A stretch of DNA of 64,000 nt, from assembly GCF_026341825.1 (NCBI RefSeq), contig NZ_JAPENY010000001.1, forward strand, positions 2,790,001 to 2,854,000. The letters are read 5' to 3'. The stretch is from Streptomyces sp. NBC_00620. Its GTDB lineage: Bacteria > Actinomycetota > Actinomycetes > Streptomycetales > Streptomycetaceae. Positions 8,928 through 17,217 of the stretch are shown here, in pieces (position 1 is the first letter of the stretch; every line of letters starts with the position of its first letter). The notes beneath the pieces are model-generated. The model worked only from the letters and a program-made list of their open reading frames with translations, made no database searches and was not told the origin of the DNA. Made by a program: the position numbers and the translations under genes.

Positions 8928-9770
8928 CTACTCGACGGGCGTGAAGAGCAGGTTCCGCGTGCCCTTCGGCCGGGGCTCGGTCGAAGGAACGAGTGACCCG
9001 TCGGCTTCGGCGATCCAGTTGCACTCGTAGCCGAGCGGGCCGAACTCCTCGAGGAGCGGGTCCAGCGGCGCGTTGACCAGCGCCTCCAGGATCACGTTCG
9101 GCCGGTCGCGCTTCAGCACCTGCCGAGCGCCCTTCAGGACCGACATCTCGTGTCCCTCGACGTCGATCTTGATGAGGTCCAGCTTGGTGTCGGCGAACAG
9201 CTCGTCGAGGGTCAGCAGCTGGATGCGCTTCAGTTCGGCGCCGTCGGGGACCTGCTCCAGGGACGAGCCCGTCGACAGGAGGTTCGCCGAGAAGCGGACG
9301 CTGATGTCGGCCCACCCGGCCTCGCTGGATATACCCGCCTGGTAGCGCTTCACGTTCTGCGCGCCGTTCGCCCGCACGTTCACCGCGAGGCGGGCGTGGA
9401 CCTGGTCCACCGGCTCGAACGAGTGCACCTTCGCGGCGGGGTTGGCGAGCGCGGCGATCATCGAGAAGTACCCGACGTGCGCACCGACGTCGGCGATCGT
9501 CGCGCTCTGCTCGGCCAGCCGTGCCCAGGTGCCGAGGGTGCCGGGCTCGTACCCGAAATGCCCGTTCCACAACGTTTCGAGGGCGACCGCGTCGTCGTTC
9601 ACGCAGAACATGACGAACGGCGGACAGTACGGGGAGTCGATCTCGACGAAGCCCCGGAACGGGTGCTTCTTGCGATGGGTACGGATGATCTCGCCCGCAG
9701 CGACCGGCCGGACGGTGGTGGAGTGGGCCAACGTACGGGCGTTGGCTTCTTCGAGCTCGGAGAGGCGCAT
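8928..9770 (-). CDS. FkbM-family SAM-dependent methyltransferase
   Basis: 280 residues. The SAM-binding motif IADVGAHVGYFSMIAA (about residues 92-107) is followed by the acidic VHSFEPVDQ. The family signature LDLIKIDVEGHEMSVLKGA lies in the second half, typical of FkbM proteins that O-methylate small molecules or sugars. There is no membrane segment. No ribosome site is obvious before ATG 9770, so the exact start is less certain. The gene is monocistronic between the terminator at 8.9 kb and a small membrane protein gene. No biosynthetic cluster surrounds it, so the substrate is unknown. Confidence 0.85.
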   Translation of the reverse strand: MRLSELEEANARTLAHSTTVRPVAAGEIIRTHRKKHPFRGFVEIDSPYCPPFVMFCVNDDAVALETLWNGHFGYEPGTLGTWARLAEQSATIADVGAHVGYFSMIAALANPAAKVHSFEPVDQVHARLAVNVRANGAQNVKRYQAGISSEAGWADISVRFSANLLSTGSSLEQVPDGAELKRIQLLTLDELFADTKLDLIKIDVEGHEMSVLKGARQVLKRDRPNVILEALVNAPLDPLLEEFGPLGYECNWIAEADGSLVPSTEPRPKGTRNLLFTPVE

Positions 9771-9934
9771 TACGCGATCGTAGGGCTGTGGCCATGGCCT
9801 GTCGCCTGCTTCAGGAATCCCAGGAGATGAACGTAAACGGTCGCCGTGGTGACGGGTTCACCAACGGTTCGCGGCTCACGCGGCCTTGTCGGCGGACCGC
9901 CTGATTCCGCTCGCGATGCTGCCGTCCATGAGTA

Positions 9935-10117
9935 TCAGGCTTCGCCGTCATCATCGGCGTAGTCGCTGTCCGCGTCGCCCTTGGGGTGGCTCAGAAGAGC
10001 CCACACGACCAAGGCGAGTACTACGCCACCGAAGATCGCCGTCGTGAGGTTGTCCTGGATGATGCCGATGATCAACAACGCGGCACCAAATGCCAGTATC
10101 AGGACCAGAGCACACAC
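9935..10117 (-). CDS. Small two-helix membrane protein
   Basis: 60 residues starting at GTG 10117, supported by GGAGG six to seven bases upstream. Two hydrophobic stretches (about residues 2-19 and 25-42) flank a short polar turn (QDNLTT). The tail is strongly acidic (DADSDYADDDGEA). I do not recognise a named family; actinobacteria carry many such small membrane proteins. Its function cannot be inferred. The good ribosome site and the membrane profile make it a likely real gene. Confidence 0.65.
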   Translation of the reverse strand: MCALVLILAFGAALLIIGIIQDNLTTAIFGGVVLALVVWALLSHPKGDADSDYADDDGEA

Positions 10118-10170
10118 GCTGACCTCCGGAAATGGCGTCGGTCCCGGCTGTGCAGGGTTGAAGCTCCAGG

Positions 10171-10566
10171 CTAGCCTCCGTCCGCGCCGTACGGCGGTGA
10201 TGGCTGGTTCCAGACGGTGTCGAAGCGGCTGATGATCCGGCGGAGTTCACGGGCGCTTCGGGGGGTCATGGCCCGCATCGCGGTGTCGAGGAGAGCGCGG
10301 GCTTCGAAAGGGCTGCCCCAGCAGTCCCAGTCCGAGTTGCCCCACTCGTGGTCGTGCCACAGCTGGCCCTGGGGGCGGTGGACGTAGTCCTTCCACAGGC
10401 GCACGGCTTTGCCGATGTCTCCCGGCTGCAGGTAATTGCGGGTGCGCTCGAGATGGGAGATCTCGAACATCGCACGGGAGGACAAGCCGTCGATGACCGG
10501 CTTCGCGTCAGGTGTCGTACGGCGGGGGATGCCGGCCCGGATGTGCCCTGGCCGTCTACGCGGCAT
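10171..10566 (-). CDS. Hypothetical protein, Trp-rich
   Basis: Up to 131 residues from ATG 10566; the basic first 30 residues (MPRRRPGHIR...) may be untranslated. An internal Met at 10470 (MFEISHLERTRNY) starts the part that looks folded. The body is rich in Trp, Asp and His (LWHDHEWGNSDWDCW) and ends with a helical segment (SARELRRIISRFDTVW). No family is recognised. It is divergent from the thioredoxin-fold gene at 10707. Coding potential is supported by composition and by the absence of any competing gene, but the start is uncertain. Confidence 0.55.
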   Translation of the reverse strand: MPRRRPGHIRAGIPRRTTPDAKPVIDGLSSRAMFEISHLERTRNYLQPGDIGKAVRLWKDYVHRPQGQLWHDHEWGNSDWDCWGSPFEARALLDTAMRAMTPRSARELRRIISRFDTVWNQPSPPYGADGG

Positions 10567-10706
10567 GGACCTTTCGGTTCGTAGTCATGCCGCACAGGGT
10601 GCCACGATCTCGAACGATTTCTCGAACGGGTTTGCCCGGTTGGGGATTCGCTGGACGTGCGGTCTGGTTCGAGGAGCATTTCGGCTCACCGATAGCCTGC
10701 GTCGTC

Positions 10707-11144
10707 ATGATGCGCGCTTGGATCCTGCCGATGCTGCTTGTGCTCTGCGGCTCAGCCGTTGCGACTGCGCAAGTCCTCAAGGGGAACCCCGGTGCGGCCG
10801 CAGTACTCCTGCTGGTGTTTGTACCGCTCGCAGGCGTGAACTCGCCTCTGATCTTCCCGAGGTCGATCGGTGCGCTGGAGGCGCAACGCCGCAGCGCGGT
10901 CGACGGCCGGCCGGTCGTCTTCTGGCGGTCGGGCTGTAAGTACTGTCTGCGACTGCGTATCCGGTTGGGCCGTAGCGCCCGCCAGTTGCATTGGGTCGAC
11001 ATCTGGCGCGACCCGGCTGGAGCGGCAGCGGTCAGGGCGGTCAACGGTGGCAATGAGACCGTACCGACGGTCTTCGTGGCGGGCCGGCCACACGTCAACC
11101 CCGATCCTGACTGGGTGCGCGAACAGCTCGTCCCTCCCGCGTGA
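10707..11144 (+). CDS. Membrane-anchored glutaredoxin/mycoredoxin-like protein
   Basis: 145 residues from ATG 10707 (a second ATG follows immediately). The N-terminus has one or two hydrophobic segments (ILPMLLVLCGSAVA and AAAVLLLVFVPLAG). The C-terminal half is a glutaredoxin-like fold: VVFWRSGCKYCLRLR carries a CxxC-type redox centre (Cys-Lys-Tyr-Cys), followed by HWVDIWRDP and NGGNETVPTVFV, with the cis-Pro region that binds thiol substrates. A reductase working with mycothiol at the membrane is the likely role by family. The reading frame continues far upstream, but the Met pair just before the hydrophobic segment is the sensible start. Confidence 0.75.
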   Translation: MMRAWILPMLLVLCGSAVATAQVLKGNPGAAAVLLLVFVPLAGVNSPLIFPRSIGALEAQRRSAVDGRPVVFWRSGCKYCLRLRIRLGRSARQLHWVDIWRDPAGAAAVRAVNGGNETVPTVFVAGRPHVNPDPDWVREQLVPPA

Positions 11145-11168
11145 TCCCGGTGGGAAACGAGGGCGAGT

Positions 11169-11375
11169 TCACTTCATGGGCGTGGCATGGGTGCCGGACT
11201 TTATGTGGTGGAGGAGGTGGGCCAGGGGGACGGGGGTGGTGGTGAGGTGGGTGGTGGGGGTGTCGCTTTCGCGGAGGTGGACGAACTGGGCGGCTGTGGT
11301 GGCCAGTTCCACGCAGGTGTTGCCGTCGCCGCCGTCGGAGAAGGTGGACTTCTGCCAGCGCACGCCCTGGGTCAT
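11169..11375 (-). CDS. DUF397 domain protein
   Basis: 68 residues. It opens with the DUF397 signature WQKSTFSDGGDGNTCVELA, followed by the strand VHLRESD; the C-terminal tail is longer than the minimal family. ATG 11375 has GAGG seven to eight bases upstream. The gene starts nine bases after the stop of the XRE regulator on the same strand, so the two are co-transcribed. In Streptomyces, DUF397 proteins act as small antagonists or partners of the adjacent XRE/DUF5753 regulator (WhiJ-like systems); this role is inferred from family knowledge. Confidence 0.85.
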   Translation of the reverse strand: MTQGVRWQKSTFSDGGDGNTCVELATTAAQFVHLRESDTPTTHLTTTPVPLAHLLHHIKSGTHATPMK

Positions 11376-11384
11376 GGAAGCGCC

Positions 11385-12236
11385 TCACAGTTCCTTCGAC
11401 AGACGGTGGATGAAGTCCCGCGACGCCGTGGGGTCCAGCGCCGCATTCTCCACCCTACGGAACAGCGTTCGAAGTTGCTTCAGTTGGGGTTCGGCATCGA
11501 TGAACGCGGTGCCCGTCGGGGCATCGCGCAGTCCAGTGTCCAGCGGGGATACCGGACCGCCGGTGTACATCATCGAGGCTCCGGCGCCCGCGAAGCCGTC
11601 CTGGTCGGTGGGGATGACGCGCACGGTGGCGTGACCGCACTCGATCTGGTTCAGGATTTCCTGGAGTTGAGCGCGGGCGGTGGGGCGATCGGATACCCGG
11701 ATGCGCAGGGCGAACTCGTGGACGAGCGTCTCGTACGGGGTGGGGCTGTCGCGTTCGATGACAGCTCGTCGTCTCAGCCGGTGTTGCACGCGAGGCTCCA
11801 ATTCGCTTTCGGGGAGCCCCGGAACCATGTACGAGTACACGGCCCGGGCGTAGTCCGGGGTTTGCAGAAGTCCAGGTACGTGAGTGATGACCACCTCCCG
11901 CAGGGAAGTTGCGTGGTGCTCCAACTCGGCGACATCCAGGAACACCGGCGGGAGGACCCCTCGGTACTCCTCCCACCAGCCCCGAGTGCGGTCGGTCGCC
12001 ATTGCCGTCAGGGCTTCGACCAGCGTCTCGTCCGTGCACGCGTAATGGGCGGCGAGACGGCGCACGCGTTCAGCACTCACGCCCGCCGTGCCGAACTCAA
12101 TCTGACTCACCTGTGCCGAGTCCGTACCGAGCAGTGCGGCGGCTTCAAGTCCCTTGAGTCCCGCAGCCTCACGCAGTTTCCGCAGCTCAGCGCCCAGGCG
12201 CTGCTGACGTGCGGTCGGCTGTTGCCTGCGCGCCAT
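11385..12236 (-). CDS. XRE-family regulator with DUF5753 domain (WhiJ-like)
   Basis: 283 residues from ATG 12236, set by AGGAGGA six bases upstream; longer in-frame starts lack ribosome sites. Residues about 7-65 are a Cro/C1-type HTH (RQQRLGAELRKLREAAGL, then ALLGTDSAQVSQIEFG). The rest is the DUF5753 region (AMATDRTRGWWEEYRGVLP ... ITHVPGLLQTPDYARA ... HEFALRIRV ... QIECGHATVRVIPTDQDGF), the putative signal-sensing part. With the DUF397 gene downstream and the divergent ATP-binding protein it makes the trio common in Streptomyces, which is linked to developmental and antibiotic regulation. The 234-bp divergent spacer (12237-12470) should hold the operators, but I see no clear palindrome. 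Confidence 0.9.
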   Translation of the reverse strand: MARRQQPTARQQRLGAELRKLREAAGLKGLEAAALLGTDSAQVSQIEFGTAGVSAERVRRLAAHYACTDETLVEALTAMATDRTRGWWEEYRGVLPPVFLDVAELEHHATSLREVVITHVPGLLQTPDYARAVYSYMVPGLPESELEPRVQHRLRRRAVIERDSPTPYETLVHEFALRIRVSDRPTARAQLQEILNQIECGHATVRVIPTDQDGFAGAGASMMYTGGPVSPLDTGLRDAPTGTAFIDAEPQLKQLRTLFRRVENAALDPTASRDFIHRLSKEL

Positions 12237-12470
12237 GACTTCCTCCTTGCCCCAACTGCCGTGAGGCAGTGACTCGTTCGAGGGGCAGATTACGGCAGCG
12301 GCTTGCGCGGTCCCAAATTGTGGCTCTACCGTCAGTGACGCGACGCACACACTGCGGAACCCCGGGACCCCGGAAGCGCACCACCCCGCCATGCCACGGC
12401 GGCGGTGAAACTGCCACCGCCCGCTACCCGTAGCGCCCCCTAACCCCCTCACCCCAACCGGAGTTCACCC

Positions 12471-12878
12471 ATGCCCAAAACAGAGAGCGAACCCTGGGAG
12501 TACGTACTCCACATCCCCCACGACCCCCGCGCCGTCCCCGTCTGCCGCCGCACCGTCCGTCTGGTCCTCACCCTGCACGGCCTGATCCGCCTCGCGGACG
12601 TCGCCGAGCTGTTGGCAGCAGAGCTGGTCTCCAACGCCGTACGCCATACGAAGGGTCCCGCGGCCCTACGCCTGCAGTACCGAAACGGAGTGCTCCGCAT
12701 CGGCGCGTGGGACGCGAGCCCCGAACCACCCCCGTACGAGCTGACGGTGACCCCCGATGGCGAAGCGGGCCGCGGCCTCGCCCTCGTCCGGGCCTGCGCC
12801 GACAACTGGGGCTGGCATCCGCTGCGGCAGGGCGGCGACACGGGCAAGTACGTGTGGTGTGACCTCGGTGCGGCGTAG
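12471..12878 (+). CDS. ATP-binding protein, RsbW/anti-sigma-factor-like HATPase
   Basis: 135 residues forming a single GHKL ATPase domain. The N box is LAAELVSNAVRHT (about residues 47-59). The G1 region is IGAWDASPEPP with Asp in the expected place. GRGLALVRACADNWGW is the C-terminal lid and signature. ATG 12471 follows a GGAG site. Streptomyces has dozens of such stand-alone kinases that phosphorylate STAS anti-sigma antagonists or bind regulators. It is divergent from the XRE regulator and probably belongs to the same regulatory unit. Confidence 0.88.
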   Translation: MPKTESEPWEYVLHIPHDPRAVPVCRRTVRLVLTLHGLIRLADVAELLAAELVSNAVRHTKGPAALRLQYRNGVLRIGAWDASPEPPPYELTVTPDGEAGRGLALVRACADNWGWHPLRQGGDTGKYVWCDLGAA

Positions 12879-12911
12879 TTCGTTGATCACGTCAGATGGA
12901 AAGGAGGTCCG

Positions 12912-13817
12912 ATGGTCAGCTCGTCGCATGAGGCGATGCATCACTACGGTCAGAAGGACACGGCCGGGTTGATCCGCAACTTCCAGAGGCTGTTCCACGT
13001 GCCGTTCCCCGAACCGTGCGGCTTCACGGTGGTGAACACCGACTTGACCGAGATCGAGCCGGTCGAGCGGCGTGTGGACAGTTTGGTGCGGGTGCACACC
13101 GAGGACGGTGACTTCCTGCTGGTGCTGGAGTCGCAGGGTAAGAAGGACGAGAGGAAACGGGGGAGTTGGCCGTACTACCTCTCGTACCTCTACGAGAAGT
13201 ACCGCTGTGAGCCGGTGCTGGTCGTCATGACCCAGAGCAGTTCCACCGCACGTTGGGCCGCCGAGCCCATCCGGTTCGGTCTGCCTGGCTGGTCCTCGCT
13301 CGTCGTGCGGCCGATGGTTCTCGGGCCGGACCAGGTGCCGGTGATCACCGATGAGAAGGAGGCCGTGCGGGACCCGTCGCTCGCGGTGCTCTCGGCGATT
13401 ACGCATGGTAGAGGGCCGGGTGTCGCTGCGATACTGGGACCACTCGCGGTGGCTCTGGAGACTATTGACCCGGCAAGCGCGGCTCTGTTGGCGCAGCTCG
13501 TGACGTCTGGCCTGGTGGACTCCCAGGCGAAGGAGATTTGGAGGGACTTGATGGCTCCGGTGAACTACTTCTTCCAGAATCCGGTCGCGGATCAGCTGAG
13601 GGACGAGGGGCGTAACGAGGGGCGTATCGAAGGGCGTATTGAGGATCGCATCGAGATGATCGTGAAGATCCTGGAGTTGCGCGGCCTCCAGGTCCCCGAC
13701 TCCGTCCGGCTTCGCGTCCGGGCCTGCACCGATCTGGACCAGCTCAAGATCTGGTCGGAACGGGCCGTTGGCGTGGCTGACCCCGGCGACCTCTTCACCC
13801 CTGATCAGCCCGAATAA
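12912..13817 (+). CDS. PD-(D/E)XK Rpn/YhgA-like protein (putative nuclease)
   Basis: 301 residues from ATG 12912 with a strong AAGGAGG site. The N-terminal half resembles Rpn/YhgA-like transposase-related nucleases: DSLVRVHTEDGDFLLVLESQ, with Asp/Glu-x-Gln as the likely catalytic triad, followed by RGSWPYYLSYLYEKY. A long helical domain follows. Near residues 230-248 a run of 12-base units (13605-13652) encodes EGRN-EGRI-EGRI-EDRI, the charged repeat typical of this superfamily. Rpn proteins cleave DNA and promote RecA-independent recombination, and some act in phage defence. Here it sits 33 bp after the ATP-binding gene. Catalytic status is not proven. Confidence 0.75.
   Translation: MVSSSHEAMHHYGQKDTAGLIRNFQRLFHVPFPEPCGFTVVNTDLTEIEPVERRVDSLVRVHTEDGDFLLVLESQGKKDERKRGSWPYYLSYLYEKYRCEPVLVVMTQSSSTARWAAEPIRFGLPGWSSLVVRPMVLGPDQVPVITDEKEAVRDPSLAVLSAITHGRGPGVAAILGPLAVALETIDPASAALLAQLVTSGLVDSQAKEIWRDLMAPVNYFFQNPVADQLRDEGRNEGRIEGRIEDRIEMIVKILELRGLQVPDSVRLRVRACTDLDQLKIWSERAVGVADPGDLFTPDQPE
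13605..13652 (+). repeat. In-frame 12-bp tandem repeat in the Rpn-like gene
   Basis: Four units of GAGGGGCGTAAC type (13605, 13617, 13629, 13641) with small differences encode the EGRx tetrapeptides. Unit length is a multiple of three, so gain or loss would change helix length without breaking the frame. Confidence 0.8.
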
Positions 13818-13867
13818 CCGTACGAGGCCGGAGTAACCGCAGTGAACCCCGGCCCCGCACAAGGGAG

Positions 13868-14194
13868 TTACTCCGACGGCGACGAGGACGACGGCGGCGG
13901 CTCGGCCCCCTCAACCACCACCGGCGGCACGGTCGGCCGCAGCTTCAGCCACACCAGGAAGAACACCCCCAGGGCAAGCATCGCCAGCCCCGTCCAGAGG
14001 TTGATGTTGACGTCTTGGGCCTTTTCCAGGTCGGCGTCGGACGGGGAGATGCCGGCGATCGTGACGATGATGCCGTAGACGACGAAGAGGCCGCCGATGA
14101 TGCGGCGGATGTCGAAGAGGCGGAAGGCCGTCGCGGACTTGCCCTGAAGTTCGGTGACTTCCCGCTGGACGTCCTTCTCGGAAAACTCGGACAT
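13868..14194 (-). CDS. Small membrane protein downstream of the symporter
   Basis: 108 residues. A charged N-terminal helix (SEKDVQREVTELQGKSATAFRLFDIRRI) precedes two membrane segments (about 33-52 and 68-86). The Pro/Ser tail is acidic. It follows the symporter gene with a 21-bp gap on the same strand and has GGAG before its ATG. The stable pairing suggests an accessory subunit or neighbouring membrane function for the symporter, but no family function is known to me. Confidence 0.75.
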   Translation of the reverse strand: MSEFSEKDVQREVTELQGKSATAFRLFDIRRIIGGLFVVYGIIVTIAGISPSDADLEKAQDVNINLWTGLAMLALGVFFLVWLKLRPTVPPVVVEGAEPPPSSSSPSE

Positions 14195-14215
14195 GGTTTC
14201 TCCAATCCTCCTCGA

Positions 14216-15955
14216 TCAGAACGAGAACGGGATGTAGCAGAGGGCCGCGAGGACGATCGCGCTCCAGCCCAGCAGAGCCGGCTTGCGGTACCAGGCGTCG
14301 TCGCCGGGGGCGGGCGGCTCGGTCATGCCGGGGGAGACGGTGCCGTACACCAGGCCCTGCAGCTCTTCGGTCGTCTTCGGAGCGGTGAACAGCGATACGG
14401 CGACCATGACCACCGCGCCCGCCACGAAGCCCGCGATCGCCGACACGAAGTTCGCGCCCTGGTCGGTGGGGATGCCGACGATGTCCTGCTTGTAGAGGAC
14501 GAAGTAGTTGACCATCGCGGCCGTCGTACCGGCCAGCAGACCCCAGAAGCCGGCCTTCTTGGACGCGCGCTTCCAGAACATGCCGACGATGAAGACGACG
14601 AACATCGGCACGTTGAAGAAGGAGAAGAGCGTCTGGAGGTAGCTCATGATGTTCGAGAAGGACGAGGCCAGGAACGCCGTGCCGATCGAGGCCATGACGC
14701 CGATGACGGTGATGAGCCGCCCGAAGCGCACGTAGTACGAGTCCTCGCGGTCCTTCACCACGTACCTCGCCCAGATGTCGGTGGTGAACACCGTGTTGAA
14801 GGACGAGATGTTGGCCGCCATGCCCGCCATGAAGGCGGCGAGCAGACCGGTCACCGCGATGCCGAGCACGCCGTTGGGCAGCAGTTGTTCCATCAGGTAC
14901 GGGATCGCGTCGTTGTACTGGAGATCCGAGCCGGACGTGCCGATATTCGGCACCAGGACCGCGGCGACCAGGCCCGGGATCATCACCAGGAACACGATGA
15001 AGATCTTCGGGAACGCGGCGATCAGCGGGGTGCGCTGGGCGGCCGAGAGGTTCTTCGCGGACAGGGCGCGCTGCACCTCCGCGAAGTTGGTCGTCCAGTA
15101 GCCGAAGGACAGCACGAAGCCGAGGCCGAGGACGATGGTCAGCCAGTTGGCGCCCAGCGGGTTGGCGCTGCCGATGCCGGTGCCGCCCCAGGCGGTCGTG
15201 AAGTCGTGGCCGTGGCTCGCGTCGAGCGCGTCGGTCAGACCGCCCCAGCCGCCGACCTTCTTCAGGCTCAGCACGACGAGCGGGATGAGCGCGGCGAGGA
15301 TGACGAAGAACTGCAGTACCTCGTTGTAGATCGCCGAGGACAGACCGCCGAGGGTGATGTAGGCGAGCACGAAGAAGCCGGCGACCACGATGGCCACCCA
15401 CTGCGGCCAGCCGAGCAGCGCCTCGACGACGATTGCGAGGGCGTACAGGTTCACGCCGGCGATGAGCACGGCGGCGAAGGCGAACAGGGCCGAACTCAGC
15501 AGGTGCGCCCACTTGTCGAAGCGCAGCAGCAGGAACTCGGGGACCGATCGGACCTTGGAGCCGTAGTAGAAGGGCATCATCACCAGGCCGAGGAAGACCA
15601 TGGCCGGGATGGCGCCGATCCAGTACCAGTGCACGGTGTACGCGCCGTACTGCGCGCTGTTGGCGGCCATGCCCAGGATCTCGGTCGCGGCCAGGTTGGC
15701 CGAGACGAACGCGAGACCGGTGATCCAGGCGGGCAGTGAGCGCCCGGAGAGGAAGAAGTCGAGGCTCGTCTTCACCGAGCGCTTGGCGGCGAAGCCGATG
15801 CCAAGGACGACGACGAAGTAGATGCCGAGGATTGTGTAGTCGAGTGCGTTGGTGGGGAGCCGCAGTTCGGCCGCCAGGTCGATGCCTGACGCCAGACGGT
15901 CGATGCCGGACGCGGCCAGATGGGTGGGGGGCTGCAGATGCGTGGGGGACTGCAT
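14216..15955 (-). CDS. Sodium/solute symporter (SSS family), likely galactose/sugar uptake
   Basis: 579 residues from ATG 15955; a TTG start 11 codons upstream is also possible. The protein has about 13-14 membrane segments. It carries SSS family features such as DFFLSGRSLPAWITGLAF after the first segment, SANLAATEILG, and AFGYWTTNFAEVQRALSA-like sequence in the core. It is divergent from galTEK across a 197-bp spacer, which makes Na+-coupled galactose or glucose uptake (SGLT/vSGLT type) the best guess. Substrate is inferred from context only. A small membrane protein is encoded immediately downstream. Confidence 0.88.
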   Translation of the reverse strand: MQSPTHLQPPTHLAASGIDRLASGIDLAAELRLPTNALDYTILGIYFVVVLGIGFAAKRSVKTSLDFFLSGRSLPAWITGLAFVSANLAATEILGMAANSAQYGAYTVHWYWIGAIPAMVFLGLVMMPFYYGSKVRSVPEFLLLRFDKWAHLLSSALFAFAAVLIAGVNLYALAIVVEALLGWPQWVAIVVAGFFVLAYITLGGLSSAIYNEVLQFFVILAALIPLVVLSLKKVGGWGGLTDALDASHGHDFTTAWGGTGIGSANPLGANWLTIVLGLGFVLSFGYWTTNFAEVQRALSAKNLSAAQRTPLIAAFPKIFIVFLVMIPGLVAAVLVPNIGTSGSDLQYNDAIPYLMEQLLPNGVLGIAVTGLLAAFMAGMAANISSFNTVFTTDIWARYVVKDREDSYYVRFGRLITVIGVMASIGTAFLASSFSNIMSYLQTLFSFFNVPMFVVFIVGMFWKRASKKAGFWGLLAGTTAAMVNYFVLYKQDIVGIPTDQGANFVSAIAGFVAGAVVMVAVSLFTAPKTTEELQGLVYGTVSPGMTEPPAPGDDAWYRKPALLGWSAIVLAALCYIPFSF

Positions 15956-16100
15956 AGAGAACTCGCTTCGTTGCGCGAACTGATCCAAGCGGAACCTACG
16001 CCTCCACCTTCAAGAAATGAACACTTCTGATGGTGTCCTTTGTTTGATTGTGATGTTGACGTAGGTGGTGTTTAATGGTTTGTTGTGTTCGGTTCTGTTT

Positions 16101-16136
16101 GAAGCTTTGATGGGCTTCGAAGCTCTGATGGGCGCG
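16101..16136 (+). promoter_or_regulatory. Direct repeat in the symporter-galT divergent promoter region
   Basis: Two 18-base units, GAAGCTTTGATGGGCTTC (16101-16118) and GAAGCTCTGATGGGCGCG (16119-16136), differ at few positions and lie just before galT. The rest of the spacer (15990-16100) is unusually T/G-rich for this genome (TTTGTTTGATTGTGATGTTGACG). In S. lividans the gal operon has a galactose-induced promoter (galP1) in this place; equivalence here is an inference, and the repeat could be a regulator-binding site. Confidence 0.5.
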
Positions 16137-16152
16137 GATGGGGAGTCCGACT

Positions 16153-17217
16153 GTGAAGAAGACCTCGACCCGGCTGGCCGACGGTCGTGAGCTCATCTAC
16201 TACGACTCACGCGACGACGCGGTGCGCGACGCGGTGGACCGGCGTCCACTGGACCCGACCGTCACCACTTCGGAGGTGCGCCGCGACGTGCTGCTCGGCG
16301 ATTCGGTCGCGATCGCCTCGCACCGGCAGGGCCGCATCTACCACCCGCCGGCGAACGAGTGCCCGCTGTGCCCCTCCGAGGGCGACCGGCTGAGCGAGAT
16401 CCCGGACTCCTCGTACGACGTCGTCGTCTTCGAGAACCGCTTCCCCTCCCTGGCCGGTGACTCCGGCCGCTGCGAGGTCGTCTGCTTCACCTCCGACCAC
16501 GACTCCTCCTTCGCCGACCTGACGGAGGAGCAGGCCGGCCTGGTCCTGGAGGCATGGACGGACCGGACGGCCGAGCTGTCGCACCTGCCCGCCGTCGAGC
16601 AGGTCTTCTGCTTCGAGAACCGCGGCGCCGAGATCGGCGTCACGCTCGGCCATCCGCACGGGCAGATCTACGCCTACCCCTTCACCACCCCGCGTACGGC
16701 CCTGATGCTGCGCTCGCTCGCCGCGCACAAGGAAGCGACCGGCGGCGAGAACCTGTTCGACGAGGTCGTCGCCCGGGAGCTGGCGGACGGTTCGCGGGTC
16801 GTCCTGTCGAGTGACCACTGGGTGGCCTTCGTGCCGTACGCCGCGCACTGGCCGTACGAGGTCCACCTGTACCCGCGCCGCCGAGTGCCGGACCTCCTCG
16901 GGCTCGACGAGGACGCCCGCACAGAGTTCCCCAAGGTCTACCTGGAACTCTTGAGACGCTTCGACCGGATCTTCGGTGAGGGCGAGCCGGCGACGCCGTA
17001 CATCTCCGCCTGGCACCAGGCACCGTTCGGCGCGCTGGAGGAGTTCGAAGGCGTCAACCGGGACGACTTCGCGCTCCACCTCGAGCTTTTCACCATTCGC
17101 CGTACGTCCGGCAAGCTGAAGTTCCTCGCGGGCTCCGAGTCGGGGATGAGCGTGTTCATCAACGACATCCAGCCGGAGTCCGCGGCTCAGCGACTGCGAG
17201 AGGTAGCGAGTTCATGA
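16153..17217 (+). CDS. galT: Galactose-1-phosphate uridylyltransferase
   Basis: 354 residues. I chose GTG 16153 ([18 protein letters not shown]), which has GGGGAG eight bases upstream, over ATG 16138, which lacks a good site. GalT swaps UMP between UDP-glucose and galactose-1-phosphate in the Leloir pathway. Zinc-type motif [17 protein letters not shown] and the catalytic [11 protein letters not shown] (His-Pro-His) are present, as is the C-terminal [10 protein letters not shown] block. It is the first gene of galT-galE-galK; its stop overlaps the galE start (ATGA, 17214-17217). Confidence 0.96.
   Translation: MKKTSTRLADGRELIYYDSRDDAVRDAVDRRPLDPTVTTSEVRRDVLLGDSVAIASHRQGRIYHPPANECPLCPSEGDRLSEIPDSSYDVVVFENRFPSLAGDSGRCEVVCFTSDHDSSFADLTEEQAGLVLEAWTDRTAELSHLPAVEQVFCFENRGAEIGVTLGHPHGQIYAYPFTTPRTALMLRSLAAHKEATGGENLFDEVVARELADGSRVVLSSDHWVAFVPYAAHWPYEVHLYPRRRVPDLLGLDEDARTEFPKVYLELLRRFDRIFGEGEPATPYISAWHQAPFGALEEFEGVNRDDFALHLELFTIRRTSGKLKFLAGSESGMSVFINDIQPESAAQRLREVASS

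Noticed and set aside
8928..11144. Natural-product gene cluster around the FkbM methyltransferase
   Set aside because: No PKS, NRPS, terpene or RiPP genes are adjacent; neighbours are small membrane and redox proteins.
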